From Archangium lipolyticum (lineage in GTDB: Bacteria; Myxococcota; Myxococcia; Myxococcales; Myxococcaceae): a DNA stretch of 64,000 nt. Below are positions 1 through 8,057 of this stretch, one piece after another; position 1 is the stretch's first letter, and every line of letters starts with the position of its first letter. The DNA lies in the NCBI RefSeq assembly GCF_024623785.1, contig NZ_JANKBZ010000021.1, positions 1 to 64,000 of the forward strand. Reading direction: 5' to 3'. The position numbers were made by a program, and so were the translations under genes. A model generated the notes under the pieces. That model was given only the letters and a program-made list of their open reading frames with translations, made no database searches and was not told where the DNA came from.

Positions 1-45
1 TGTAGGCCGGGCGGCACTCACGCCGCCGGCACGAAGGAGAACGTC

Positions 46-621
46 ATGAGCCTGAGCATCGGTGGTTTCAAGCTTCCCAACATCAACCTCGGCGGCATCG
101 GTAAGCTCCTCGGCGGCAACGCCCTCAACGGCATCAAGGACGCCCTCAAGAGCGTGCTGGGCGACTTCTTCAAGTCCGGCTTTGACGGCGCCAAGAAGAG
201 CCTGCTGGACCAGGTTGCCAAGGCCCTCGGTCTGCCCTCCCCGTCCCAGGCCAACATCGGCGCTCCGGGCGCTCCCAACGGGAACACCGGCATCGTTCCG
301 ACGGGCGCCACGGGTGGCTCGACCGGCACGGCGGCCACGGGTGGCGCGACGGGCACGGGCGGTGCGGCCAGCACCGGCGTGGGCCAGGCGGTGGGTGGTG
401 CGGCCGGCAACCTGCTGAAGAGCAACCCGCGCGAGTACATCCGCCAGAACATGGGCGATGAGGCCGCGGCGATGTACGATCAGGTCCCGGACGAGCAGAA
501 GAAGGAGATGGCGATGCAGGCGGCCATCCAGCGCACCGCGCGCATCAGCCAGCTGATGTCCAACCTGCTCCAGACGCTGCACGACATGAGCAAGACCATC
601 ATCCAGAACACCCGCGGCTAG
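46..621 (+). CDS. Gly/Ala-rich protein, possible type III secretion substrate
   Basis: This 191-residue protein has no signal peptide and no convincing membrane segment. Residues 1-70 are amphipathic and Gly/Leu-rich, residues 75-125 are a low-complexity Gly/Ala/Thr linker, and the last 55 residues are charged and probably helical. I recognise no family. A GAAGGAG ribosome site lies just before the ATG. The next gene encodes a TPR protein like the class II type III chaperones, and the one after encodes the export gate SctV. In such loci the gene beside a class II chaperone often encodes its secreted client, so a translocator or effector role is inferred from context only. A strong terminator follows the gene, suggesting it can be expressed at a different level from the genes behind it. 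Confidence 0.75.
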   Translation: MSLSIGGFKLPNINLGGIGKLLGGNALNGIKDALKSVLGDFFKSGFDGAKKSLLDQVAKALGLPSPSQANIGAPGAPNGNTGIVPTGATGGSTGTAATGGATGTGGAASTGVGQAVGGAAGNLLKSNPREYIRQNMGDEAAAMYDQVPDEQKKEMAMQAAIQRTARISQLMSNLLQTLHDMSKTIIQNTRG

Positions 622-646
622 CGTTTCCCGGGGTGCGGCTCTTTCG

Positions 647-662
647 CGGTTCTTCGGAACCG
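647..662 (+). other. Small stem-loop with TTCG tetraloop
   Basis: A perfect 6-bp stem (CGGTTC / GAACCG) closed by TTCG lies 26 nt after the stop codon of the Gly-rich gene. It probably protects the 3' end or assists the terminator that follows. Confidence 0.5.
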
Positions 663-672
663 TGATACAACC

Positions 673-715
673 GGCGGGTGCCTGCTTCCAGGTGGGCATC
701 CGCCTTCCTTTTTCT
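673..715 (+). terminator. Intrinsic terminator between the Gly-rich gene and the chaperone gene
   Basis: Arms GGCGGGTGCC (673-682) and GGCATCCGCC (695-704) form a 10-bp stem with one G-T wobble. It is followed at once by the T-rich run TTCCTTTTTCT. This is a canonical factor-independent terminator in front of the ribosome site of the next gene, so it is either a full stop or a partial attenuator. Confidence 0.7.
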
Positions 716-729
716 AAGGACCAGAGACA

Positions 730-1290
730 ATGGCAGACAACAAGGCCAACTTGGATCTTCTCCGCAGCGCGACCAAGAAGACCAGCCCGGACTTCATCAA
801 GAACTTGCCGCAGAGCGAGAAGGAAAAGGTGCTCAACGGCGAGGCGAGTGTCGGTCAGATCGTGGGGCTCACCGGTCCCGAGATGCTCGAGATGGCCATG
901 CAGGGCTTCCGGCTGTACGAGCAGGGCCGTTACAAGGATGCCAAGGTCGTTTTCGATGGTCTGTGCGAGCTGGATCCGGCGGAGGCCTATTACCGCACGG
1001 CGCTCGGTGCCATCTATCTGGCCGAGGAGGATCTGCAGACGGCCCTCCAACTCTTCACCCACGCGCTGGCGCTGAACGGCAAGGACTCCGCCGCGCTGGT
1101 GAACCGCGGTGAGGTGCACCTGCGCCTGGGCAACATCGTCGAGGCGGCTCAGGACTTCGCCAAGGCGGTGGAGCTGGATCCCGAGAACAAGGATCCCCTC
1201 ACGATGCGTGCTCGGCTGCTTGCCGCCGCCGCGCTCGAGACCATCGAGGCCGCCCAGAAGGGCGCCAACACCGACACGAACAAGAAGTAG
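730..1290 (+). CDS. TPR protein, SycD/LcrH-like type III chaperone
   Basis: The product has 186 residues, and the ATG is preceded by AAGGA. Residues 55-165 hold about three tetratricopeptide repeats, visible as the A-L-x-G-x-x-x-Y/F pattern, for example around YEQGRYKDAKVVFDGLCELD and then successive DPENKDP-like turns. The size and three-TPR layout match the class II chaperones (LcrH/SycD/SctB-type) that hold translocator proteins before type III export. It sits between a possible secreted substrate and sctV, which fits that role. A different TPR adaptor in the same locus cannot be excluded. The tail is Lys/Asn-rich and probably disordered. Confidence 0.75.
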   Translation: MADNKANLDLLRSATKKTSPDFIKNLPQSEKEKVLNGEASVGQIVGLTGPEMLEMAMQGFRLYEQGRYKDAKVVFDGLCELDPAEAYYRTALGAIYLAEEDLQTALQLFTHALALNGKDSAALVNRGEVHLRLGNIVEAAQDFAKAVELDPENKDPLTMRARLLAAAALETIEAAQKGANTDTNKK

Positions 1291-1451
1291 TCGCGCTTCC
1301 GTTCGTGGTCACGCGCCGCCCCGGTTGGTGCCTTCCAGGCATCCTCCGGGGCGTTCGCGTTCATGGCTCGTGACACCGCGCCGGGCCCGTGGCACCTCGG
1401 CCCGAGGCTCTTGGGTTTGGAGCGACACGCGGGCTAGGATGAGCCCCGCCG

Positions 1452-3575
1452 ATGCCAACCCAGAGCAATAGCTTCCTCTCCAAATATTCCGACATCGTCC
1501 TGGCCTGCGTGGTGGTGGCGATCATCGGAATGATGATCGTCCCGCTGCCCACGCTGCTGCTGGACGTGCTGCTGACCTTGAACATCAGCATCTCGGTGGT
1601 GCTGCTGCTCATCTCGCTGTACGTCCCCCAGGCGCTGCGGCTGTCGGTGTTTCCGACGCTCCTGCTCATCACCACGATGTATCGGTTGGCGCTGACCATC
1701 TCCACCACGCGCCTCATCCTGCTCACGGGTGATCCGGGTGAGGTGGTCGAGGCCTTCGGTCACTTCGTGGTGCAGGGCAACTTCGTCGTCGGCCTCGTCA
1801 TCTTCGTCATCCTCGTCATCGTCAACTTCATCGTCATCTCGAAGGGCTCCGAGCGTGTGGCCGAAGTGGCCGCGCGCTTCACCCTGGACGCCATGCCCGG
1901 CAAGCAGATGTCCATCGACGCGGACATGCGCGCCGGCTCCATCGACCAGGAGGAGGGCAAGCGCAAGCGCCGCGACCTGGAGCGCGAGAGCCAACTCTTC
2001 GGCGCCATGGACGGTGCGATGAAGTTCGTCAAGGGTGACGCCATCGCCAGCATCATCATCACCGTCATCAACATCGTCGGCGGCCTCATCATCGGCGTGA
2101 TGCAGAAGGGCATGGACGTGGGCAGCGCGGCGGAGAAGTACGTGCTGCTCACCATCGGTGACGGTCTGGTCGGCATGATCCCCGCCATCCTCATCTCCAC
2201 CTGCGCCGGTATCATCGTGACGCGCGTGGGCGGCGACGAGGAGGGCAACCACCTTGGCAAGGACATCGGCGCGCAGTTGACGGCCTACCCGAAGGCCATC
2301 GCCATCGCCGCGGCCATGCTCTTCGGGCTGGGTCTCATCCCCGGGCTGCCCAAGATTCCCTTCTTCATCCTCGGCGGCCTGGCGGGCTTCGGCGCCTGGA
2401 AGATGCTGGAGAAGGAGAAGAAGCTCGCGGCGGGCGAGGAAGCCATCGCCAACGGCGAGACGCCCGATGGCGAGACGCCGGCGGCCACCGAGCCCCAGCC
2501 CAAGGAGGCCATCAACCCGGACTCCGAGCTCTTCATCCCCGTCGTCACGCCCATCGTGCTCGAGGTCTCCGACTCCCTGGTGCCCTTCGTGGACTCGCGC
2601 CAGGACAACGGCAAGTTCCTCTTCGAGCTCATCCCCTTCATGCGCGACGGCCTCTTCGTGGAGCTGGGTGTCCGCTTCCCCGGCGTGCGCGCTCGCGGCA
2701 ATCCGAACCTGCCTCCCGGCTCGTACCAGATCCAGATCAACGAGGTGCCCTTGGTGACGGGCCAGGTGCAGATCGGCAACGTGCTGGTCAACGACACGGT
2801 CGAGCGCCTGAAGTTGATGAACATCCAGGGGTACGAGTCCATCAACCCCGCCACGCGCCAGCCCGCGGCCTGGGTGCCCGAGCAGCACAAGGAGATGCTC
2901 GAGGCGGCCGGTCTCACCACCTGGGACGTGCCCGGCTACATCATCCTCCACCTGGCGGCCGTGCTGCGCCGCCAGGCGCGCGAGTTCGTCGGCGTCCAGG
3001 AGACGCAGTCGATGCTCGACCAGCTGGAGAAGGCCTTCCCCGCCATCGTCAAGGAGGTCGTCCCCAAGGTCGTCTCCGTGCTCAAGCTCACGGACATCCT
3101 CGGCCGTCTGGTGGAGGAGGAGATCTCCATCCGTGACCTGCGCGGCATCCTCCAGGCGCTGGCCGAGTTCGGCCAGGTCGAGGCCGACAACGTGATGCTC
3201 ACGGAGCATGTGCGCTCCAGCCAGCGCCGCTACGTGTCCCACAAGTACGCGCGCGGCACCGGCACCCTGGTGGTCTACCTGTTGGATCCGCAGATCGAGG
3301 AGGCCATCCGGGGCTCCATCAAGCGCACCTCGTCGGGAACGCACCTGGCCCTGGAGCCGGACATCGCCCAGGAGATCGTCCAGGCGGTCAAGTCCGAGTG
3401 CGGCCACCTGCCGCCCAGCGCGCAGCGGCCCGTCATCCTCACCGCCATGGACATCCGGCGCTACGTGCGCAAGCTGCTGGAGTACGAGTTCAACCCGCCG
3501 TTCTCCGTCGTCAGCTTCCAGGAGCTGTCCCCGGACCTCAACATCCAGCCCGTGGCCCGCATCTCCATCCGGTAG
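1452..3575 (+). CDS. sctV: Type III secretion export gate protein SctV (FlhA/LcrD family)
   Basis: The product has 707 residues, the usual length of the family. Residues 1-120 and about 195-320 carry hydrophobic membrane segments. The conserved FHIPEP-family stretch TTMYRLALTISTTRLIL lies near residues 75-93, followed by the cytosolic loop with AMDGAMKFVKGD. The C-terminal half (about 350-707) is the soluble domain that forms the nonameric ring binding chaperone-substrate complexes, ending in FNPPFSVVSFQEL. Myxobacteria lack flagella, so this is taken as an injectisome-type rather than flagellar gate. The 161 nt before the gene hold no obvious promoter. A strong stem-loop follows the stop. 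Confidence 0.93.
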   Translation: MPTQSNSFLSKYSDIVLACVVVAIIGMMIVPLPTLLLDVLLTLNISISVVLLLISLYVPQALRLSVFPTLLLITTMYRLALTISTTRLILLTGDPGEVVEAFGHFVVQGNFVVGLVIFVILVIVNFIVISKGSERVAEVAARFTLDAMPGKQMSIDADMRAGSIDQEEGKRKRRDLERESQLFGAMDGAMKFVKGDAIASIIITVINIVGGLIIGVMQKGMDVGSAAEKYVLLTIGDGLVGMIPAILISTCAGIIVTRVGGDEEGNHLGKDIGAQLTAYPKAIAIAAAMLFGLGLIPGLPKIPFFILGGLAGFGAWKMLEKEKKLAAGEEAIANGETPDGETPAATEPQPKEAINPDSELFIPVVTPIVLEVSDSLVPFVDSRQDNGKFLFELIPFMRDGLFVELGVRFPGVRARGNPNLPPGSYQIQINEVPLVTGQVQIGNVLVNDTVERLKLMNIQGYESINPATRQPAAWVPEQHKEMLEAAGLTTWDVPGYIILHLAAVLRRQAREFVGVQETQSMLDQLEKAFPAIVKEVVPKVVSVLKLTDILGRLVEEEISIRDLRGILQALAEFGQVEADNVMLTEHVRSSQRRYVSHKYARGTGTLVVYLLDPQIEEAIRGSIKRTSSGTHLALEPDIAQEIVQAVKSECGHLPPSAQRPVILTAMDIRRYVRKLLEYEFNPPFSVVSFQELSPDLNIQPVARISIR

Positions 3576-3586
3576 AGGGGGCTTCA

Positions 3587-3631
3587 CCCGGGTGGATGAG
3601 CAGACGGTATCCGCTGCTCATCCACCCCGGG
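3587..3631. terminator. Bidirectional stem-loop between convergent genes
   Basis: A perfect 13-bp inverted repeat (GGTGGATGAGCAG at 3591-3603, CTGCTCATCCACC at 3614-3626) extends into CCCGG/CCGGG on both sides with a single bulge. It lies between sctV and the convergent lipoprotein gene and probably ends both transcripts. There is no long T-run. Confidence 0.65.
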
Positions 3632-3641
3632 AGCACCTGCC

Positions 3642-4214
3642 TCACTGCTGGTTGACGAACTTCCGGTTTTCGCTGCTGTTCTGAAGGTAGAGGAACGTCT
3701 CGTCGCCCTCGGCCTGGATGCCCACGTTGTAGACCTGTTGATCCAGCGGTCCGTCCTGGTCCATGTCGGAGGCGTGATTGCATCCGCCCTCGTACTTCTG
3801 CCGGTGGACGGCGGGGTGGAAGGTCAGCACCGAGCCGGTCTCCGCCGAGCCCGACAGCGCCACGCCTCCCTGCTGGTAGTTCCAGACCCGGCTGACGCAC
3901 CCGCCATTCTTGACGGTGACGTAGCTGGCCCGGATGTAGCGGCCATCCGGATAGAAGCGGTAGCCGATACCCGCCCGCCGATCCGACTCGTCGACCGAGA
4001 ACCACTCCTCGGCATCCACGTTGTAGATGTCGAGGACGGTCGTGCGCCGGCTGATCTGGGTGGGATCCCTCCACTCACCCGTGGTCAGCTCGACCGGTAG
4101 CGGGGTGCGCACGCTCGGATCGCCAAAGTCGTCGCCTCCCCCTCCAACACAGCACAGGCAGCCCATCAACTGGCTCGCCAGCAACAACACCTTCCATTTG
4201 TGTCCCTTGAGCAT
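3642..4214 (-). CDS. Small lipoprotein of unknown function
   Basis: The chosen start (MLKGHK) has a GGAGCG-type ribosome site with GAGGAG about nine bases ahead; a longer frame starts eight codons upstream without one. The signal peptide ends in a lipobox LMGC, followed by a Cys/Gly-rich mature start, so export and lipid anchoring are expected. The roughly 170-residue mature part is rich in Tyr, Trp and charged residues and has at least three further Cys. It resembles a compact beta domain, but I do not recognise it. It is convergent with sctV and lies downstream of the FHA gene, from which it is separated by stem-loops. Confidence 0.7.
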   Translation of the reverse strand: MLKGHKWKVLLLASQLMGCLCCVGGGGDDFGDPSVRTPLPVELTTGEWRDPTQISRRTTVLDIYNVDAEEWFSVDESDRRAGIGYRFYPDGRYIRASYVTVKNGGCVSRVWNYQQGGVALSGSAETGSVLTFHPAVHRQKYEGGCNHASDMDQDGPLDQQVYNVGIQAEGDETFLYLQNSSENRKFVNQQ

Positions 4215-4309
4215 CGTCGTTCGCTCCTCGGCCTCCACAGACGGAGAACGTGAGGCTCAACTCTGCTCATGTGCCCCGGCCGGAATCAATCTGGCGATCG
4301 GACAAAGCC

Positions 4310-4356
4310 CACAACGCGGCGCTTTCGTACCGCGTTGTGCCTCTCCGCTCGGAGAG
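4310..4356. terminator. Two tandem stem-loops after the FHA gene
   Basis: CACAACGCGG (4310-4319) pairs perfectly with CCGCGTTGTG (4330-4339), and CTCTCCG (4341-4347) pairs with CGGAGAG (4350-4356). Read on the minus strand they lie 40-90 nt past the FHA gene stop and ahead of the lipoprotein gene. They are likely termination or mRNA-end structures. Confidence 0.5.
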
Positions 4357-4396
4357 CGAGAGGGCGGGCCTCGGCTTCTTGGTTTCTTGGAGCAGC

Positions 4397-5500
4397 TCAG
4401 ATGCCCACGAACAGGGCGATCAGCAGGCTCAGGGCCATCAGGCCGATGACGCCCAGCACCACCAGAGGAATGAGGCGCTTGGGATCCTTCACGGGAGAGG
4501 GCCTGTCGACCGGCTCCTCCTTGGCATTGACCGGAAGCTCGGGCGCGGCCTGGACCGGCGGCTCCTCCTCTGCGGGCTCTTCCCGGGCCGGAGGCTCCGG
4601 CTCCTCGGCGGGCTCCGGCTCCGCGGCGGCCTTGGCCGCGGCCTGCGCCTCCTGGGCCCTGGCCTCGTCCGCGGCCTTGTCGGAGCCGCGCTTGGGCGGC
4701 GTGCGCTCGCGCGCGGCCGGCAGTGACTGCGTCGAGCTGCCCTCGTCGTCCGACAACGCCGTCGCGCCCAGGTTCGCGGAGAGGGGCTCGGACTGCTCCT
4801 CGGGCGCCTCGGACGGGCACACGTAGACGAGCCGGACGCCACCTACCTCCACCTCGTCACCGTCCCGGAGCGTCTTGCGGTTCGTCCGCTTGCGGTTGAC
4901 CTTGATGCCGTTGCGGCTGCCCAGGTCCTCCACGTGCGTGCCGGACCAGTCGCGCCGCACCTTCACGTGCCGGCGGGAGATGAGATCGTCCCGGAAGATG
5001 ATGTCCGCCGAGTCGTCCCGGCCGATGACGAACTCCTGGGCGTCGTTGATCTCCAGGCGCTCGCCCTCGCGCGGGCCGTTCATCACCCGGAGGTAGCGCT
5101 CCTCGCCGCCGGACAGGCCCCGCATCACGTCCTTCACCATGTTGCGGGCGACGAAGGACGTCTTTTGCGACTCCACGTCGTGCGGCAGGTCCGCCACCTT
5201 GTCGAAGCGCACGTCGAACTGGGCGATGGCGATGACGTCACCGTTGCGCAGCAGCCGCTTCTCGCCCTTGGGCAGGGGCTTGCCGTTCACCTGGGTGCCA
5301 TAGGCGCTGCCCAGGTCCTCCAGGAAGAAGAGGTTGCCCTCCTGGGTGATGCGCGCGTGGTTGCGCGAGACGGCCTGCTGCGCCAGCACCACCTGACAGC
5401 CCTTGTCGCGGCCCAGGGTGATGATGGCGTCGTCCAGGACGAACTCGGTGGTCTTTCCACCGGCTTCACTGCTCTGCTTGACCGTAAGCCTGACGCTCAT
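4397..5500 (-). CDS. Twin-FHA-domain tail-anchored membrane protein
   Basis: The product has 367 residues. A first FHA domain spans about residues 20-100, with the conserved GRD, SRNHA and G-S-AYGTQVNG elements. A second spans about 145-225 (IGRD, SRRHVKV, DLGSRNGIKVN). Both keep the Arg, Ser and Asn residues that bind phosphothreonine. A long Pro/Glu/Ala-rich linker follows, and the last 25 residues form a single membrane helix, giving a tail anchor with the FHA domains in the cytosol. It would read phosphorylation by Hanks-type kinases, of which this window encodes three. FHA proteins also form part of type III basal bodies (SctD), so a link to the adjacent secretion genes is possible. Confidence 0.85.
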   Translation of the reverse strand: MSVRLTVKQSSEAGGKTTEFVLDDAIITLGRDKGCQVVLAQQAVSRNHARITQEGNLFFLEDLGSAYGTQVNGKPLPKGEKRLLRNGDVIAIAQFDVRFDKVADLPHDVESQKTSFVARNMVKDVMRGLSGGEERYLRVMNGPREGERLEINDAQEFVIGRDDSADIIFRDDLISRRHVKVRRDWSGTHVEDLGSRNGIKVNRKRTNRKTLRDGDEVEVGGVRLVYVCPSEAPEEQSEPLSANLGATALSDDEGSSTQSLPAARERTPPKRGSDKAADEARAQEAQAAAKAAAEPEPAEEPEPPAREEPAEEEPPVQAAPELPVNAKEEPVDRPSPVKDPKRLIPLVVLGVIGLMALSLLIALFVGI

Positions 5501-5540
5501 CGCGATGGCGGGATTCGGGGACGGGGAAGGAGGGGAGGGA

Positions 5541-6602
5541 CTAGTAGGACTGCGCGCTGATGAACTTCTCGCACGTCTCCATCTCCGCGGGGAAATCCTC
5601 CACCGAGCCGTACTTGATGAAGTTCTTGCAGGCCACCTCGGCCGCCTCGCGCTTGTGGCCGTCCGAGTAGAGCTGGAAGAGGCCGTAGTGGCAGGGGGCG
5701 AACTTGCCGTCCAGCTTCACGCAGTCCTTGTAGGCGCGCTCCTCCTCGGACAGCAGGCCCTTCTGCTTGTACTGCTGCGCCAGCTGGAAGAGGGCGGCGG
5801 GGTCGTTCTGCGCCTTCTGCGTGTCGCGGTACTCCTTGAGGGCCGAGTCCGTGAGGGCCGCCTTGCGCTGGGAGATGCTCAGGTTGTCGATGCACTGCGG
5901 GTGCTTGGGGTTGAGGGCCACGCAGCTGCTGAAGGCCATCTTGGCCTCCTCGAAGCGGCTGAGCTCATTGAGCACCGCGCCCAGGTCGTTCCACCAGTCC
6001 GGGTTCTGGTTGGGGGCGAGCTGCACCGCCTTCTGCATCTCCTCCACCGCCTCTTCCTTCCTGTCCTGGCGGTAGCGGACGATGCCCAGGTCGTGGTGGA
6101 ACTCGGCGACGTTGGGGTTGATCACCAGCAGGGTGAGGAACTCCTTCTCCGCCTCGGGCAGCTTGTTGAGGTTGATGTAGGTGAGGCCCAGGTTCTTGCG
6201 GGCCTCGATGTAGTCCGGGTTCACCTTCAGGGCTCGCCTGAGGTTGTCGTGCGCCTTTCCGTACGCGCCCTCATTCAGGTAGATGACGCCCAGGTTCATG
6301 TAGGCGGCGGCGTGCTCCTGGTTGAAGCGGATGGCCTTGATGAAGTGCTCCTTGGCCTTGGCATTGTTACCGGAGTACATGGCGATGAGGCCTTTGTTCA
6401 CCCAGATGTCCGCGAACTGTGGGGCGAACTCCAGGGCCAGGTCGCAATACACCTCCGCCTGTTTGAGGTCTCCAGCGTTGATTTGCTGGGTACACAGCTC
6501 GGTGTTGACCAGGGCCCGTTCGTTGGGAGGCGGCGTGGTGATACAGCCGGAAGCCGAGGCCAGGAGCAGGGGAAGGGCGAGAGCGGAGCGGAAGGAAGGC
6601 AT
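5541..6602 (-). CDS. TPR-repeat lipoprotein
   Basis: The product has 353 residues. The signal peptide ends in the lipobox SASGC (Cys at about residue 20), so the protein is lipid-anchored outside the inner membrane. Residues 30-330 are continuous tetratricopeptide repeats, about eight, including a clear series around YMNLGVIYLNEGAYGKAHDN. The layout resembles PilF/Tgl-type pilotins, which help outer-membrane secretin assembly, but myxobacteria have many TPR lipoproteins and this one is not identified further. Its position downstream of a type III locus makes a secretin-pilot role worth considering. It is followed by the FHA gene 40 nt away on the same strand. Confidence 0.8.
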   Translation of the reverse strand: MPSFRSALALPLLLASASGCITTPPPNERALVNTELCTQQINAGDLKQAEVYCDLALEFAPQFADIWVNKGLIAMYSGNNAKAKEHFIKAIRFNQEHAAAYMNLGVIYLNEGAYGKAHDNLRRALKVNPDYIEARKNLGLTYINLNKLPEAEKEFLTLLVINPNVAEFHHDLGIVRYRQDRKEEAVEEMQKAVQLAPNQNPDWWNDLGAVLNELSRFEEAKMAFSSCVALNPKHPQCIDNLSISQRKAALTDSALKEYRDTQKAQNDPAALFQLAQQYKQKGLLSEEERAYKDCVKLDGKFAPCHYGLFQLYSDGHKREAAEVACKNFIKYGSVEDFPAEMETCEKFISAQSY

Positions 6603-6715
6603 GACGGGCGGGAGTGTAGGAGAGGCCCCCCCCCTGGATCAACGCCCCCCGTGAGGGAAGAATCCTCGCGGTTTCGCTGGTTTGGCCGCCGCTTTCCGGC
6701 GCTAGAGTCGGGGTC

Positions 6716-7231
6716 ATGCGCTCGTACCTCTCTGCCCTCGGCATCGCGGTGGCCCTCTTCGTGGCCGCCCCCGCCCACGCCCAGTTCGCCAACCGCAGCC
6801 TCGGTCTGTCCGCGGGCTACATGAACTTCAACGGCACGGCCAGCCTCAACAGCACCGTCTTCCTCGGCTTCGACGCCAGCCTCTACATCGAGAGCGGCTT
6901 CGAGGTCGTCTCGCTGACGAAGCTGGCCTTCCCGGAGGATCCCATCAGCGGCAAGCGGGTGCTCGGTCTGGCCCCGTCGCTGGGCATCCGCTACCTCTTC
7001 ATCGAGGAGTCCATCCGGCCCTACGTGGGAGCGGACCTGAGCTACCTGCACGTCTTCAAGGACCAGGGGGAGTCGAACTTCGTCGGCATCGGGCCCAACG
7101 CGGGCGTCGAGTTCTTCGTGTCGGACTCCATCAGCCTCGGGGCGCGGGCGCAGTTCAACGCCTACTTGTCGCTGTCGGAGCGGGTGCAGACGTCGCTCAT
7201 CCTGTCCGCGGGCACCTCCGTCTACTTCTAG
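6716..7231 (+). CDS. Small outer-membrane beta-barrel protein
   Basis: The product has 171 residues. A classic signal peptide ends APAHAQ at about residue 23. The mature part is alternating hydrophobic/polar strands with Gly and aromatic girdle residues (SLGLSAGYMNFNG, FVGIGPNAGVEFFVSD) and ends in VYF, the aromatic C-terminus that BamA recognises. The size fits an eight-strand OmpX/OmpW-like barrel. Function is unknown. Its stop codon shares the palindrome CTAG (7228-7231) with the stop of the convergent RDD gene. Confidence 0.75.
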   Translation: MRSYLSALGIAVALFVAAPAHAQFANRSLGLSAGYMNFNGTASLNSTVFLGFDASLYIESGFEVVSLTKLAFPEDPISGKRVLGLAPSLGIRYLFIEESIRPYVGADLSYLHVFKDQGESNFVGIGPNAGVEFFVSDSISLGARAQFNAYLSLSERVQTSLILSAGTSVYF

Positions 7232-8025
7232 GCCGCCCCACGTACCTGGCCCCCGGCCCGAGCGCCGGGGGCGGGCAGCAGCGCCGCGGCCACCAGCAGC
7301 GTCCACTTCTCGTCCGAGAGGTGGGCCGGCTTCTCCATGGCCAGCAGCTCCTGCAGCCGGGTGCCCAGCGCGGAGAAGAGGCGCAGCCGGGCCTCCATCC
7401 GCAGCTCCTCGCGCCGCAGGGCCGCGGAGAGCACCAGCTCCCGGGCCTCGGCGCTCAGCCGCTTCACCCGCGAGACGAAGAGCGGATCCGCCAGCAGCCC
7501 CTCCTCGCCCGTGGCGCCGAGGGCGGAGGGCGCCTTGAGGCGGCGCTCGCGCACCACGATGGTGCCGGCGAGCATGTCCCCCAGCCGCTGCTGCGAGCCG
7601 GATAGCAGCGCCGTCAGCCCGCCCACCAGATAGAGGAGGGGGAGACGATCCACCGGCCGCGCCAGGTTGCGCAGCGCCGCGTGGTAGAAGCCGATGCGCA
7701 CCCCGCTCTGCTGGATGACGCGCAGGCCCAGCGCCCGCTTGCCCACCGTCTGGCCGCTCCAGGCAGTCTCCAGGGCGATGCCGTAGCCCCAGTCCACCAG
7801 GAAGTAGACGACGATGCCCAGCGCGCTGCCGAAGCCTGGGAAGGCCACCATCACCAGGCTGAGGACGGTCATGAACACGCCCGTGCCGAAGACGACGATG
7901 AGCGCGTCCAGCAGCCACGCCAGGAAGCGCGAATAGATGCCCGCGAGCGTGAAGCGGAACTCCACGTACTCGGGCGTGAGCACGGCATGGGTGCCGTCGA
8001 GGAGGGTGTCGGGCGTGTCCGTCAC
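7228..8025 (-). CDS. RDD-family membrane protein
   Basis: The start is a GTG behind a G-rich ribosome site; an open frame extends upstream but only with non-protein-like sequence. The product has 265 residues. Residues 25-130 hold the RDD domain: Arg in the first helix (SRFLAWLLDAL with the DAL acidic residue), then a second long hydrophobic hairpin, and the GQTVGKRALGLRV stretch typical of the family. Residues 165-265 are soluble and helical. RDD proteins are membrane proteins, some linked to cation exchange. In myxobacteria they accompany SpoIIM, DUF58, MoxR and DUF4129 genes, which lie elsewhere in this window. Confidence 0.85.
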   Translation of the reverse strand: MTDTPDTLLDGTHAVLTPEYVEFRFTLAGIYSRFLAWLLDALIVVFGTGVFMTVLSLVMVAFPGFGSALGIVVYFLVDWGYGIALETAWSGQTVGKRALGLRVIQQSGVRIGFYHAALRNLARPVDRLPLLYLVGGLTALLSGSQQRLGDMLAGTIVVRERRLKAPSALGATGEEGLLADPLFVSRVKRLSAEARELVLSAALRREELRMEARLRLFSALGTRLQELLAMEKPAHLSDEKWTLLVAAALLPAPGARAGGQVRGAA

Positions 8026-8057
8026 GCCCCCCACTCTAGGCCGTACGCGTTCTCTTT

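Noticed and set aside
1434-3587. 717-codon open frame opposite sctV
   Set aside because: It mirrors the strong codon bias of a GC-rich gene; the translation is His/Asp/Val-rich, matches no family and has no ribosome site.
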